This document shows, piece after piece, positions 49,117 through 61,019 of a DNA stretch of 64,000 nt. The translations under genes and the position numbers were made by a program. Every line of letters starts with the position of its first letter. Positions within the stretch are counted from its first letter, which is position 1. Source of the stretch: Henckelia pumila (Eukaryota; Streptophyta; Magnoliopsida; Lamiales; Gesneriaceae); the NCBI RefSeq assembly GCF_033568475.1, contig NC_133122.1, positions 180,315,449 through 180,379,448 of the forward strand, in the 5' to 3' direction. Below the pieces are notes generated by a model. The model searched no databases, was not told the DNA's origin, and was given only the letters and a program-made list of their open reading frames with translations.

Positions 49117-49694
49117 TAGAGTTGTCAGACGTACCGCCTCGCCCTGCGGCCCATTTAGGCCCGCCTTCAAACAGGTCACTAAAACCCCAACTCGTACCGC
49201 CGTGGGTTGCGGGTTAGGCGGGATAACCCGTCAATTTTTTTAAAAAATAAAATAATACAAAAATAAAAAAAAAACAACATTAATATTTGGAATTGAAAAA
49301 ATATATCAATAATGTTACACAATAACAAATAATAAATGTCACAATCAAACAAATCATATAAAATTTTGATGTTAACTATTATATTTTTGATAAAAAATCA
49401 TATACCCAAATAATATAAATAGATGGTAATAATACATCAAATATTAATTTTAAATTTAAAAAAAAAACAATATTTAAAAATAAGTGTTTTTATGCCAATA
49501 ATTATAAAAAAGTGCAAATTTTATTTTTTACAAAAATTGTCGGGTCGGGCCTGCCCTCCCCTTCCCAACCCGTGGTCCGTTTGGGTTGGCTCATTTAGCC
49601 CACCTCCAAATGGGCCAATAAAACCATAATCCAACCCTTCAATTTTTCATGGGACAGGTTGGCCCGACGGAGCTGACCCATTTTGACAGCTCTA
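49117..49694. mobile_element. hAT-type MITE, 578 bp, inside the solo LTR
   Basis: Ends are TAGAGTTGTCAGACG and (reverse-complemented) TAGAGCTGTCAAAATGGG. The flanking 8 bp duplications are TTCGTACC (49109-49116) and TTCGTAGC (49695-49702), 7 of 8 matching. GGCCCATTTAGGCCCGCC and GGGTTGGCTCATTTAGCCC blocks lie near the ends; the middle is very AT-rich. Removing it restores LTR order against the 60,963 copy. Same family as 26,821-27,087. Confidence 0.85.
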
Positions 49695-50736
49695 TTCGTA
49701 GCGTCTGAACTCCATCTATAGATAAAGGTATGCAACTTCATTTCAAAGGCACATTTCTCTAAATTCTCTATTGATTCAATCTATCTAGTGGACTAGTCAT
49801 ACTATGAGGGTCCGACGATAGTGAGGTATTTCTGAAATAGCGGCAGAGTTGTGATTAGAATCAAGGACTATCGACATCAGCGGTCTAACGACAGACGAAG
49901 GTGTGATCCGAGAATCCTATTAAAAAATAGAAATATTTGTTAGCTTAGTAAAGACTTCTAAAACATGATTAGTGATATGATAATTACTTGACTATATGCT
50001 TTGAACCTAGACCCTGATTGTGCTCGAATTATCACGTAGAGGCACGTAAAGTACTGATCGAGATTTTCAGCTGATGCATACTTATATGTTGCATTTATGT
50101 GACATGATACATGTTTTACTGTTTTATATACATAATACATATTCACATACACATTAAGTCGTATCTCTTTCGAGATAGTCTTTCTCGTATGATCGCTCAG
50201 CCATACACCCATTATATTGTCTGACAGCGGGAGTTTCGAAGATGACACAGACTGATACTATGGTGATCTAGACGAGTGTGTGAGCCACCCCGTGATTGAA
50301 TTCTCAGATGTTGCCATATACTTATTGGCGCATAGTCTGAGCAGGACTTGGTAGTTGGCCAATTACCTAGTCATCTCATGTTGAATGCATTATATTAGTT
50401 TTGTATACTCATACCTTTGTACTGAGTGATCGTCGCTCGCATCCTTGGTGTTACCTTGAACACCCCATTCCACAGCGCATGTCTCAGATTGGACGAAGCG
50501 GGAGATCGAGACAGAGTTAGCTGCAGGACTAGGGGCTGTTGGGAAGTTATCCGCATACAATTAGTTTTTATTAACACGGTTGTATGAATTTTTAGTATCG
50601 ATTTTATTCCTTCGGTTTATATTATACTAAGTTTTAAGTTTCCGCAATAAACTCTGTTATTTAATTATTTTGGTTATTAAGCTAATTGCATATTTAAGAC
50701 TGCTAGTTAGTAGTTGATTCGGACTGAGTCACTACA

Positions 50737-51477
50737 ATTATAATCAGTTATAGTTTTCACAAATACTCATTTGATAATGTCTTTCGGTAATTTTATGATA
50801 CAGATCTCGTATTCAACATGATTCATGAATAAAGTATTACTTTTAATGTCAAAGTGTTATAATTCATTATAGATATGAGTCGAGTCGACACGTTTCACGA
50901 AAATAATTATGTGAGACTGTCTCTGAGAAGACCTGCTCGATATTTTTTTTGCCTATAAATAATCTCTTGATGATAGTGTTACGGGAATGTACGTCTTTTC
51001 TCTTTATTACTTTTGTCACGTGTTTATTCATGTAACGCTTAAAAAAAAAAACACGCACACACACACACTTTTTAGTGTTTTTGTAAAATGAAATAAAGGT
51101 TTAACAAATATTTATAGTAAGATTCTTAAACTTGTATGTATATGTGTTTGTCTAAATCCGAAGTATAAATTGTATAATAAGAAATTTGTATCGAATGTTT
51201 TTTTTTTTTTTAGTTTCATGAATCTATTCATCATGGTATTTTCCAATTCTTTTATGACAAATGTGCTTGTGTCCACCTCTAATGCCAAGTATAGTAGTGG
51301 TTAACACATCACAATTGGATAACATATAATAGGAACATGACGAATATCAAGTATAAGACCTTGAGTAATTGGCCAATTCTTTCCCTCTTAGAAATCATTA
51401 GTTTATTCGAGTTTTTTTTTTAAAAGAAAGATATCATTTATTTTGTACAATCTATTATTCTATACCATATCATATCA
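50737..51477. other. Gene-free AT-rich spacer
   Basis: No gene, repeat family or regulatory site that I can support, apart from a short (CA)n run at 51053-51067 and a T run at 51200-51212. Confidence 0.6.
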
Positions 51478-51793
51478 TTTCCTCCGTTCCACTGATATAA
51501 AACATAAGCAAAGTGTATCCACCGTTCTACTGATATAAGCACAATTTATTTCTCATACAGATTAAGAAAATATTTGAAAAAAAAAAAAATTTATAAAAAA
51601 ATTTTCATTTTATTCTTATTTAATAAATATTTTAATATAATAAAATAATTTTAAAATTAGTTAATGATATTAGTTTAATAAGAATAAATTGGTAAAAGAG
51701 CATGAAATATAACATTAAATATGAAACTAGACTATATATTTATGACAAATGAAAAAAAAAAACGTAGTTTGTAGCCTAAATGAGGAGGAGATA
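51478..51793. mobile_element. Stowaway-like MITE (Tc1/mariner)
   Basis: The left end CCTCCGTTCCACTGATATAA and right end ATTTATGACAAATGAAAA ... AATGAGGAGGAG resemble the CTCCCTCCGTCCC termini of Stowaway elements. TA dinucleotides flank both ends. The interior is AT-rich and non-coding. The terminal match is imperfect, so the family is likely but not certain. Confidence 0.5.
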
Positions 51794-52845
51794 TATAGTA
51801 TATTTGATAAAGAATATACCCCTTAAAATAATCTTCTCGTGTCTTATTTCTTTTAGTTTTCCTTTTATATCTTATCTTATAAAAAATTAAAAATTACTTT
51901 AAAAAATCACCTTTTGTTATATAATTATTAAATTACTTTACTTTACAAATTAAATAGTTATTTCTTTTATACGGTCAATGTTGGAAATAACCTACAAAAA
52001 TAAGTTTCGTATAGTCTATAGACATATATTTTAAAAAGTTTTTAGTGTTTTACAATCGAAAAAACTTAGGCCATGATTCTAGAATGGAATAAGGCAAGAA
52101 TGAAATCAATTTTGGAATGAAGTAAGAATAAGAATGAAATCATAGGTATATTTCATTCAAATTATCGGTACCAACAAAATGAAACAAGAATAAAATATAA
52201 TTATCAAATAATTTCTTAAATAAAACTAAAATGAAATTATTATTAATTATCAAATAAATTCTTAAATAAAATTCAAAATAATAACGATTAAAATGTTATT
52301 GTTATTATTAAATAATTAAATTTATAGATATTAATACTTTATTAATTATCATACAATTATTAATATAAATTTTATTATTATTAGTATTTTTAAAAACATA
52401 ATTTTATTTCATTAAAATATTATAATAATTATTATTTAACAACAATTTTTATTTTATTATTTAATTTTGTATTATTGTTACATGATTATTAGTTATAATT
52501 AAATATTATCATCATTATTCATTTATCATTACATTTTTATATTTATAAATGATAGTGATGTGTGATAATATTATTATTTTCGTGATTATTATTATTATTA
52601 TAATAAAGATATAGATTTATATTGGTGAAACTAATAAAGAAAAGATTAAACATGGAAGTAGTGGGAGTGGGAATGAGCAGATAGATGTATGACTATTACC
52701 ATGAATATGAGAATGATCATTTCCATGGGAATGTACATTCCCGTCCATTTTCCAAAAGAAAACCAAGTATTGATGTAATGAATGAGATGAGAATGTCTAT
52801 TCTATTCATATCTCGCTCTCACCTATCAAGCATGTCCTTAATGTA
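51794..52845. other. AT-rich spacer, possible old DNA element
   Basis: No gene seen. The segment from about 52070 to 52810 opens with AGAATGGAATAAGGCAAGAATGAAATC and closes with ATGAGATGAGAATGTCTATTC. These ends are loosely related in reverse complement and may mark a degraded MITE. The centre is nearly pure A/T. Confidence 0.35.
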
Positions 52846-52847
52846 CA

Positions 52848-53325
52848 CGTTTGAACAAAAATTTTATTTATAAAACGTTATTATAAAAGTGTTTTTTAAA
52901 AAATTTTTAGAAAATGTTTTTTTTAAGAATAAATATGTTTCTCGACAACTATTTTATAAATTTTTTTTTAACATTTCAAAAGTAATGTTCATCTTTGTCT
53001 TCCATAGTTACATTATAAAAACATATCTCAAGTGTTCTTTAAAAATTATACTTGGTGAACACTTTTTGAAAAATATATTTCAAAAGAATTTCACAAAAAA
53101 ATAATCCAAACACATACTTTGAGTTTTTTAACTTATAAAACATTAAAAACGTTTTTAAAGTACACGTCCAAACGAAATCGAAATGTTAATATATTTTTAT
53201 ATAATAGTTATCCAAAGTCAAAACACATATTTATTATTAATAAAAACTTTTAAAACATTTTATAATTTTTTTAAAAACATTTTTTTTATATAAAAAACCG
53301 TTTTATAAACACTTGTTCAAACAGA
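52848..53325. mobile_element. Inverted-repeat DNA element
   Basis: The left end CGTTTGAACAAAAATTTTATTTATAAAACG and right end (reverse complement CTGTTTGAACAAGTGTTTATAAAACG) form a terminal inverted repeat of about 28 bp. The interior is AT-rich with no transposase. I could not fix a target duplication, so the superfamily is open. Confidence 0.55.
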
Positions 53326-53331
53326 GTCTAA

Positions 53332-53332
<1 letters not shown>

Positions 53333-53374
<42 letters not shown>
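53333..53374 (+). repeat. (TA)21 microsatellite
   Basis: Perfect TA repeat lying between the inverted-repeat element and the Helitron. The Helitron begins directly at its right edge. Confidence 0.95.
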
Positions 53375-53377
<3 letters not shown>

Positions 53378-53670
53378 TATTGTCATTTGTAAAGTCTTTT
53401 TAATTAATTAATTTTCGAATAATTGGTAAAGTTTGAGATGAATTTATTATTCCTAATTTAATTCATAACAAAACCAAAATTATTGCGTAAATTAATCATT
53501 TTATATGATTTTCTTTTTTGTAACCTTTTGATATTTATCTTATTTATCAAAATGTTTACTTTCTGATCGTGCCCTTGATATTTTTTTGTTTTTTTTAAAA
53601 TTTTACCATTTTTTTTTGTTTTCGATTAAAAAAAATACAAACACGTAAAACGTAGACAGAGGATCACTAG
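53375..53670 (+). mobile_element. Non-autonomous Helitron, second copy, 296 bp
   Basis: Starts TCTTATTGTCATTTGTAAAG after an A and ends CACTAG before a T. The body aligns with the 10,267 Helitron; for example AACAAAACCAAAATTATT and ATCATTTTATATGATTTTC are shared with small changes. The 3' hairpin is decayed (CACGTAAAACGTA). It is an older or less constrained copy and has no coding sequence. Confidence 0.75.
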
Positions 53671-54114
53671 TTTAATATATGCATATACATAGACACATGA
53701 ACAAGTTAGTTGCGTACAGATGATCACTTTGTTTAAAATAAATTAGTGATTGTGAAAACTAATTATTAATTTTAAAAGAATTATAAAGAGCAAAAGGTGG
53801 AGAGAGTCTCGTCCGGAAGGCCACCTTTCACCTCACTACTTCCAGAAATTATTAATTAATAATTAATTACTAATTATTATATGTGATGACAATTAATCGA
53901 ACAGAAAACGCATTTAACGCAATAATTGTTATTCTTTTTAGCTCGCTCCTCCATTCCCACTTTTCCTCCCGATCTTCATCTACCATATCCAACCAAATTT
54001 AGGCATATTATATTTCAATTTTTGGATTGGGGATCCATCATCAAATCAGTAGAGAGGGATATTCGATCGCCTCGTTGTTGACTGGGGATTTGTTGATTCG
54101 CATTAGCTACGACC

Positions 54115-57100
54115 ATGTCTGGTTGCTCCTCGTCGTCTTCAGGATCCGAAGAAGAGGATGAAGGAATCGATTCGTACAGAAAAGGTGGGTATCATGCGGT
54201 CAGAATCGGCGATTCATTCGCCGGTGGTCGATACATCGCCCAGAAGAAACTTGGATGGGGCCAGTTTTCCACCGTTTGGCTCGCCTACGATACTCAGTCG
54301 TCCGTGAGTGCTTCTTTTTAAGTTGCGGCCTTTTGGTCCCTGTTTTATCGGGATTGTTGATTTTCTGTCATCTTGCCTTTTGGATTTGTTTTTCCGAGTG
54401 ATGCAGCTCGAATTCCTTTTCTGTTTATGGGTTGATTTTTTGTTAAATTAGCTCGGCCTATTAGCTTGACTTTCGATGTCAGATCGAATCTTGTTCTGGG
54501 TGGTGTTGTTGCCTCCAGTGATCCGTCCTTAATTTATGATAGAACGAGTGCGACCTAGAAAGTTGACTCTCTAGCATATTTGATGAGGTGGTGATTTTAG
54601 TTACTTCTGAGAAGGAAATGTGGCCACCTTCAAAGCATCAATGTAATATAGTGGCTATTTAAGTTCTTACCATAAATGTAGTTGAAAAGGTATTAGTTGG
54701 TGCCTCCTGTATGATCAATTGGGCACTTAATAACCACACCTTCATTGTAACATGTCATGTTTTGTACCAGCTCAGCAGATATGGTTTCCTATTCCTGCAA
54801 GAAACTTAGGGAAGTAATAGGAGGCCTCAATTTGTTTATTTATTTTATTTGTTTTTTTTTTTTGTGTAAATTTTTTCTTCACGAAATTAAATAGTACTAA
54901 TGGAAGCATTGATGTTAATTTATTGTACAACATTTTAATCCCTCATTGGTTCTGCAAACTATCACGGCGTGGCTAAGGAGTTTGAGGCCTTAAGGAGGAA
55001 TGACCTAGGAAAAATCTATTACGGATCAATGCTGGTAATATGGTAGTGTTTATACTTCTGGCTAGATCAAGGTCTATGCACTGAATGTTGAAAGGTGGAT
55101 GAAAACTTTAAAAGTGGGTCGCATAATATTTTCAAGGAAATGCAATGGAAGCGTGTAGGGATGAGCTTGAGATCTCTCCTATTTAGGATGACCGACCTTT
55201 TGAATCTGGGTTCTCCTCTTAGACAGTTCGACTTATAGTCTGATTTATAACCAAGGACATTCATCCCACCAAAGAAGCTTGAAATCTGCAGAGAATTGTT
55301 GTGGCTTAGCCGCTTAGAATTGGATATGGTGAACAGTTTTTAAATTGTAACGATATTCGTCACTTCCTGATCAACTTAACATAATTTATCGTACTTCTGT
55401 ATGATTTACAGTTCCAGTGGCATGTTTGAATGTTTGATGCCACACCTTTGTGAATTTTCTAAAGTTTTGTTTGTTTGGTTTCTTATAGAAATATGTCGCA
55501 TTGAAGATACAGAAAAGTGCACCACAATTTGGTCAAGCTGCTCTTCACGAAATTGAAGTCCTTTCTGCTGTCTCTGCTGGTGATGGCGCAAATACTAAGT
55601 GTGTCGTCAACTTGGTGGACCACTTCAAGCATGCAGGCCCAAATGGCCAGCATTTATGTATGGTCCTGGAATTTCTTGGGGATAGTTTATTGCGCCTCAT
55701 CAAGTATAACCGCTATAAAGGTCTTGAATTCAATAAAGTGAGGGAGATATGCAAGTGTATTTTGACTTCTCTTGATTACCTGCACAGAGAACTTGGACTT
55801 ATACACACAGACTTGAAGCCTGAAAACATTCTTTTATATTCAACCATTAATCCTTCTAAAGATCCAATTAGGTCAGGAATGACTCCAATTCTTGAAAGGC
55901 CAGAGGGTAACCCCAACGGGGTAGTGTCCATAAATACTATTGAGAAAAAACTAAAACAAAGGGCAAGAAGAGCAGTTGCAAGGATATCAGAGAGGCGAGC
56001 TTCCATGGGAGGAGTAGGAGTGATGCCAAAACCTGCTAGAAGCTTAGAAGGGATCGACATAAGATGTAAGGTTGTAGATTTTGGAAATGCATGTTGGGCT
56101 GATAAGCCAATTGCTGAAGAAATCCAAACTAGGCAATACAGAGCTCCGGAAGTCATACTTCAATCTGGTTATTCGTTTCCTGCTGATATGTGGTCTTTTG
56201 CTTGCATTGCTTTTGAACTTGCCACGGGTGAGATGATGTTTACTCCCAAGACTGGACAAGGCTTCAGTGAGGATGAGGTACTGCATTTAGATTTGATTTG
56301 ATTTGATTCTAAATTGCTATTGCGTGAATGAGATGTCGATCGAAAGAAACCCATATAGTTTGTGTAACTTACGAAGTTTGTAGTTATGTTTCTCTTTCAG
56401 AGATAATTAAAGAATTCTATGTTTTGATGGACAAAAGTATTCAACTGCATCTAGAACTCTTGATTCATTTGTAATTGCTATAAATGCTTTAAATTTTACT
56501 CTTGAACTTGCAGGTTAAATGTCATTTGTTGCCATTTTTGAAAAGTTGACTTGGCTAGTTTTATTGTCCCAGCACCTTACTTTAAGGAATAAACTGAACA
56601 TTGTTTGCTAATTTCAAATCCTCACTGTCTTAGGCATTTCACGATGTTTCATCTTCAAGCCCCCAAAAAATTTGTTGATGAGCTACTTTTGAATCCTTAA
56701 CATTACTTTAATTATTTATAAACTGGAACGACCATATGTGATCGCACTCAATTTCTTGTATGATACTGATGTGTGATGTTGCAGGATCACCTCGCTTTAA
56801 TGATGGAGCTCCTTGGAAAGATGCCACGAAAGGTACATGCATATTGTTCTCTATACTAGTAAACTACGTTTTCGACAACTGTTGCTCAGTCTGGATTCCT
56901 ACTGCTGAAACTTTAGATTGCCACATGTGGAGCACGGTCCAAAGATTACTTTGACAGATATGGCGATCTGAAGAGGATCAGAAGGCTAAAATACTTGACG
57001 CTTGATCGACAACTTGTTGAAAAATTTAAAATATGTGGCGACGATGCTCGTGAATTTGCTGATTTTCTCTGCCCCATTCTTGATTTTGAGCCTGAGAAGC

Positions 57101-57204
57101 GACCAAGTGCACAACAATGTCTGCAGCACCCGTGGCTCTGTGCCAACAAGCAGAAGAACAATGAGGTGAAGAGTGAATCTAGAGTTGAAAAGCTTAATAT
57201 TTGA
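54115..57204 (+). CDS. SRPK-type SR-protein kinase, 4 exons
   Basis: SRPKs phosphorylate Arg-Ser-rich splicing factors and so control their location and activity. Exons 54115-54303, 55489-56277, 56785-56832 and 56917-57204 join in phase to 437 aa, the size of the shorter Arabidopsis SRPKs. Seen: an acidic/Ser N-terminus, then YRKGGYHAVRIGD, a family signature. The glycine loop is GWGQFSTVW (47-55) and the ATP lysine lies in ALKIQKS (about 69). The catalytic loop HTDLKPENIL (from 169) has the His-Thr-Asp form usual in SRPKs. A basic spacer (about 190-250; KKLKQRARRA) replaces the longer animal insert. DFGNACW (Asp 260), RQYRAPEVIL and the C-terminal PILDFEPEKRPSAQQCLQHPW follow. All catalytic residues are present. 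Intron 1 is 1,185 bp. Which SRPK subgroup it belongs to is not settled. Confidence 0.93.
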
Positions 57205-57892
57205 ATGACCCACACCTCCTAATTAATTTCGCTAGCGATGTCGGAAACAGATGGTTTGCCACATGTATGAGTTTCTTATCGTTTATTTTTGGATGTTGCC
57301 AACAAAATCTTGATTGTATTTGATTTATTTACTAGCTACGAGGTAATACAGCATATGATTTGAAAATGATTACACGTTAAAAACAGACAAAGAAACTGAT
57401 TTTCAGTTCGAATATGATACAAGATTTGTATACATACATGATCCATACCTCTGTTCTTAGAGGTTAAATTTGGTTTTGCCCTTTCATAACGGGAGAATAC
57501 GATAGATTGAGGTTTAGCATAAGGGTGAAAAAAACAAAAGAGTTATGACCTTATGATTTTTCCTAAAATCTAAAAATTTTACCAAACTTTTGTAAGGACT
57601 CGTTTCGATTTTTTGTATCCAGAGTATCGACCAAGCCTCATCGCAAACGTTTTAAATGGGTTTATACACTCGAATGATTTAACCAGAGGATTTAAATAGA
57701 GGGTAAACTTGTGTTAACTCTCCAAATTCAATACTTAAGCTTGTATGAGAAAAATATATCTTTACATGTTCACAAAAATATGTTTTTGCACTCCTTATCA
57801 TAACATATTTTTTTCACGAGTGAAATAAATACAAATCATTGAAAAAAACAGTATTAATATATGATATTTTTTAAATATCAACTACTTTAGAG
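57205..57892. other. SRPK 3' flank, gene-free
   Basis: 3' UTR of the kinase gene, then AT-rich sequence. I see no repeat family or gene. Confidence 0.6.
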
Positions 57893-58690
57893 ATGTTTGG
57901 ATGAGCTTATTAGCTCTCCAAAATAGCTTATAAGCTGTTTATGAGCTTATAAGCTCTCCAAAACTGTTTGGTAATTTTTTTTAGAAACAACTTATAAGCT
58001 GTCAAAATAAGTTGTTTGATAGCTTATAAATTTTTTTTAAAAAAAGTAGATACACTCTTACGTTTTAAGAAAAAATCTTTTTTTAATATTTTATTTCCCA
58101 CTATTATCCTTTTATATTTTCATTTATCTCCAACATGTCCTTCGCATATGATTTTTTTTATATTTTTATACGATATATTGATGTAATTAACCTAAATAAT
58201 ATAATTGGGCATAATGTTGAAAATTAATAGCACGTGGACATAATTATTACGATGCAATTATTGAGTAATTTTAAAAATATTATAACTTTAAATATTTTTA
58301 AAAACAAATTCAAAGCATAGATTTTTATAAATTAAAATATAAAATAGTATATATATAATTTAAATAATGTTTTGTTGATCATTTTCTTATAATTTTTAAA
58401 AAAACTAAACTATTAAAATATTATTATTGAGTAATTTTAAAAATATTACATATTTTAAAAAAATATTTAGCGTACGATTTTTATAAATTAAAATATAAAA
58501 TGGTTTTTATTTAATTTTAACATTTATCATAAAATTTTAAAATTATTTTCGTATATATATATAATATTTACATCACCTTCATATTATTATACCATTTTGG
58601 TAATTTTGACAATAAAAAGATCTTATAAAACCAAACACATCAACATATTTAAGTTGTTTAAAATAATTTCATCCAAACACTTTAACAACT
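57893..58690. mobile_element. Degenerate inverted-repeat element, copy 1
   Basis: The left end GATGTTTGGATGAGCTTATTAG and right end (reverse complement GTGTTTGGATGAAATTATTTTAAAC) share TGTTTGGATGA. AGCTTATAAGCT palindromes crowd the left side. The right flank block (58606-58700: CAATAAAAAGATCTTATAA, then AAACACATC and TTTAAGTTGTTTAAAATAA) recurs almost unchanged at 59082-59180. Non-coding. Confidence 0.5.
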
Positions 58691-58706
58691 TATTTTTAAA
58701 TTAGAG

Positions 58707-59305
58707 GGTGTTTGGGAGAGCTTATAAGTTGTTTCAGAGCTTATAAGCTATTTAAGTTTGTTTGGTAAATTTTTTGTCAAACAACTTAAAGGCTGTCAAA
58801 ATAAGCGGTTTTTAAAAAAGTAAGGGGAATGTACTTTTTTCAAAAAAGATCTTATTTTGATATTTTACTTCACCATATTATTCTTATATATTTTATTAAA
58901 TTCTCACAACGCCCTCTGTCTATTTTTTATACATAATTTATCAATTTTTTTTCTAAATTAAAATTAAAATTAGTTTTATTTTTGTAATATATGTTTAATA
59001 TTTATAATAAATTTAAAAGTATTTTTAAATGTATGTTACTATTTAAATTATTTTTATAGTATGTTACCTATTTTGATAATTTCAACAATAAAAAGATCTT
59101 ATAATACAAAACACATCCACATCTTTAAGTTGTTTAAAATAAGTTCATTCAAACACTTTAACAATTTATTTTTAAAATAAGACCTGACAGCTTATAAGCT
59201 GTTTTTAATAAGTTTAGACCTAACAACTTATAAGCTCCTAAAACAGCATATAAGCTCATACAGCTTATAAACTGTTTTTAATAAGCTTAACAAAACACTC
59301 ATAGT
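58707..59305. mobile_element. Degenerate inverted-repeat element, copy 2
   Basis: Opens GGGTGTTTGGGAGAGCTTATAAG and closes near AAGCTTAACAAAACACTC. Same family as the neighbouring element, in the same orientation judged by the shared block at 59082-59180. A further AGCTTATAAGC-rich block at 59190-59285 closes it. Non-coding; superfamily not determined. Confidence 0.5.
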
Positions 59306-59966
59306 ACAAAAGACAAGATGAGGCGAAAATCGATTAAAAAAACATTGAAAATTAAATTTTACCATGAATAAGTAATATTATAACATTTTTGTCTTCCTTT
59401 TTTTTAATAATAATTATTTAGGATTATTAAAAAAATAATTATTATTTAGGACAAATGAAAAATTTACCCTAAATACAATTTGATGGATCTTTCCCCTTAC
59501 CATTTGTGGATACCACATCATCATTTCAATATTTTATCTTTCAAATATCCTATATTTCACAATCAAATATCCGACCAACCAAATATTTATGGATCAGATC
59601 CCACAATAACTTTATTATTATTCATTTATTTTTTATTTAAATAAAATGATTTATAAGTTCTAATTATTTCTTTAATTAATTTCATTTATACCCAACTTCC
59701 CCAATAACTTTGTCATTAATATTTTTTATTTAATATTGATTTTTTTAATTTTTTTTGAAAATTATATAATATAATTAATTTAATATTAATTATTAAAAAA
59801 ACTAGGATAGTACAACATGGCAGTAAAAAAAATTGACAAATTACAAATTTTAATACACCAGTGAGGACACCATTTTTTATACCATTTTTACGCTCATTCA
59901 CGTTTGCTTCAGATTTCTTATTTCTCATGATCCACCCACTCACCCACTCCACGTTTCACAGAAACT
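59306..59966. other. Gene-free AT-rich spacer
   Basis: I see no gene or repeat family in this stretch before the LINE tail. Confidence 0.6.
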
Positions 59967-60962
59967 ACTTTTTTTTTTCAAACCAAGAGAAATAACATTA
60001 AACCAAATCCTGCAAAATTACAGAGGAAATAAAAGTAGGAGAGGGCGTAGCCCTTCCTAACAGACCAGACATGGAAATCGCTTCCCTAGCCAAAACATGG
60101 GCAGCCTGGTTCGCTGATCTATACACAAAAACAAATTGACAAGACGAGAAATCCCTAGCAAGGATTTTACAATCATCCACTATTAAGCTTAATCTAAAAG
60201 AATCAGACTCTGAAGAATTATTTAACGCTTCAATGACCAACAGAGCATCAGATTCAACAATGATATGAGAAAAGTATAAACTTTTAAGCCAACTAAGAGC
60301 TTCTCGTATACTCAAGGCTTCTGCTACCGTGGCGTTAATGTGTCCCTGCAATCTACCATGAGTAGCAGCTACCACTACCCATAAGTATTACGAAGAACGC
60401 AACCATAGCCAAAATGAGAATAATTATCTATCACAGCAGCATCAACATTACACTTCAAAACATTTTCAGGAGGCTTTATCCACCTTCGAAACCCAAGCTG
60501 TGAAGTAGAAGAAGAGGGTTGAGCACCCACCTTAACCATTAACCATTGAGAGTGGATATTAAAAGCCGATTGGAAAATAACAGTAGCTAACTTGCACCTC
60601 CCATTCCAAACCACGTCATTTCTATTTTGCCAAACACACCACAAAATAGTTGCTGCTAAACCAATCTTGTTAAACTCACAATTGATAGCTAATTGATTCC
60701 ACCAATCTGAAAAAAAACAACATAGAAGAAAGATTGCTACCTATTGGAGAAATGCTCCAGACATTTTTTGCAAAAGGACACGACAACAAAGCATGAAAAT
60801 CGTCCTCTGTTTCATCATGACAAAGTGGGCACCACTCTGCCACCTCCACCCTACGACGCTGCAACGCTTTCAAAGTCGGCAAGCAAGAAGAAAGAATACT
60901 CCAAATGAAGTTTTTGATTTTTGCCGACACATTCAGTTTCCAAACCACCTTTCAATTGATAC
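59967..60962 (-). mobile_element. L1-type LINE 3' part, cut by a gypsy insertion
   Basis: Minus strand. A zf-RVT domain (60948-60700: WCPLCHDETEDDFHALLSCPFAKNVW) is followed by an RNase H domain keeping LKCNVDAAV, VAEALSIREAL, VESDALLVIEAL and SANQAAHVLAREA, and ends at 59998. An A run (59968-59977, T on plus) is the 3' tail. Two frameshifts are visible, one at the A8 run near 60710 and one near 60380. The upstream half of the LINE is missing because the gypsy LTR begins at 60963; the remainder should lie to the right of that element, beyond the window. Confidence 0.85.
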
Positions 60963-61019
60963 TGTAGTGGCCCGTAACCAAATGAAGAGATTAAGGAACT
61001 AATCGTATTTACTTAAGTT

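Larger units (their letters stand above)
48607..50736 (+). mobile_element. Gypsy-type solo LTR interrupted by a hAT MITE
   Basis: Starts TGTAATAACTTGTATC and ends GACTGAGTCACTACA. The intact LTR at 60,963 starts TGTAGTGGCCCGTAACC and ends AAGGGTCACTACA. The starts differ mostly by C-to-T and G-to-A changes, the mark of old methylated DNA. Palindrome array, TATA-like block (CTATAGATAAAGG, 49717) and the CACCCCATTCCACAGCGCATG block keep the order of the younger LTR. No primer-binding site or polypurine tract adjoins it, so it is a solo LTR. The flanks GCTAT/ATTAT match at only 3 of 5 bases. Without the MITE it would be about 1.55 kb. Confidence 0.8.
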
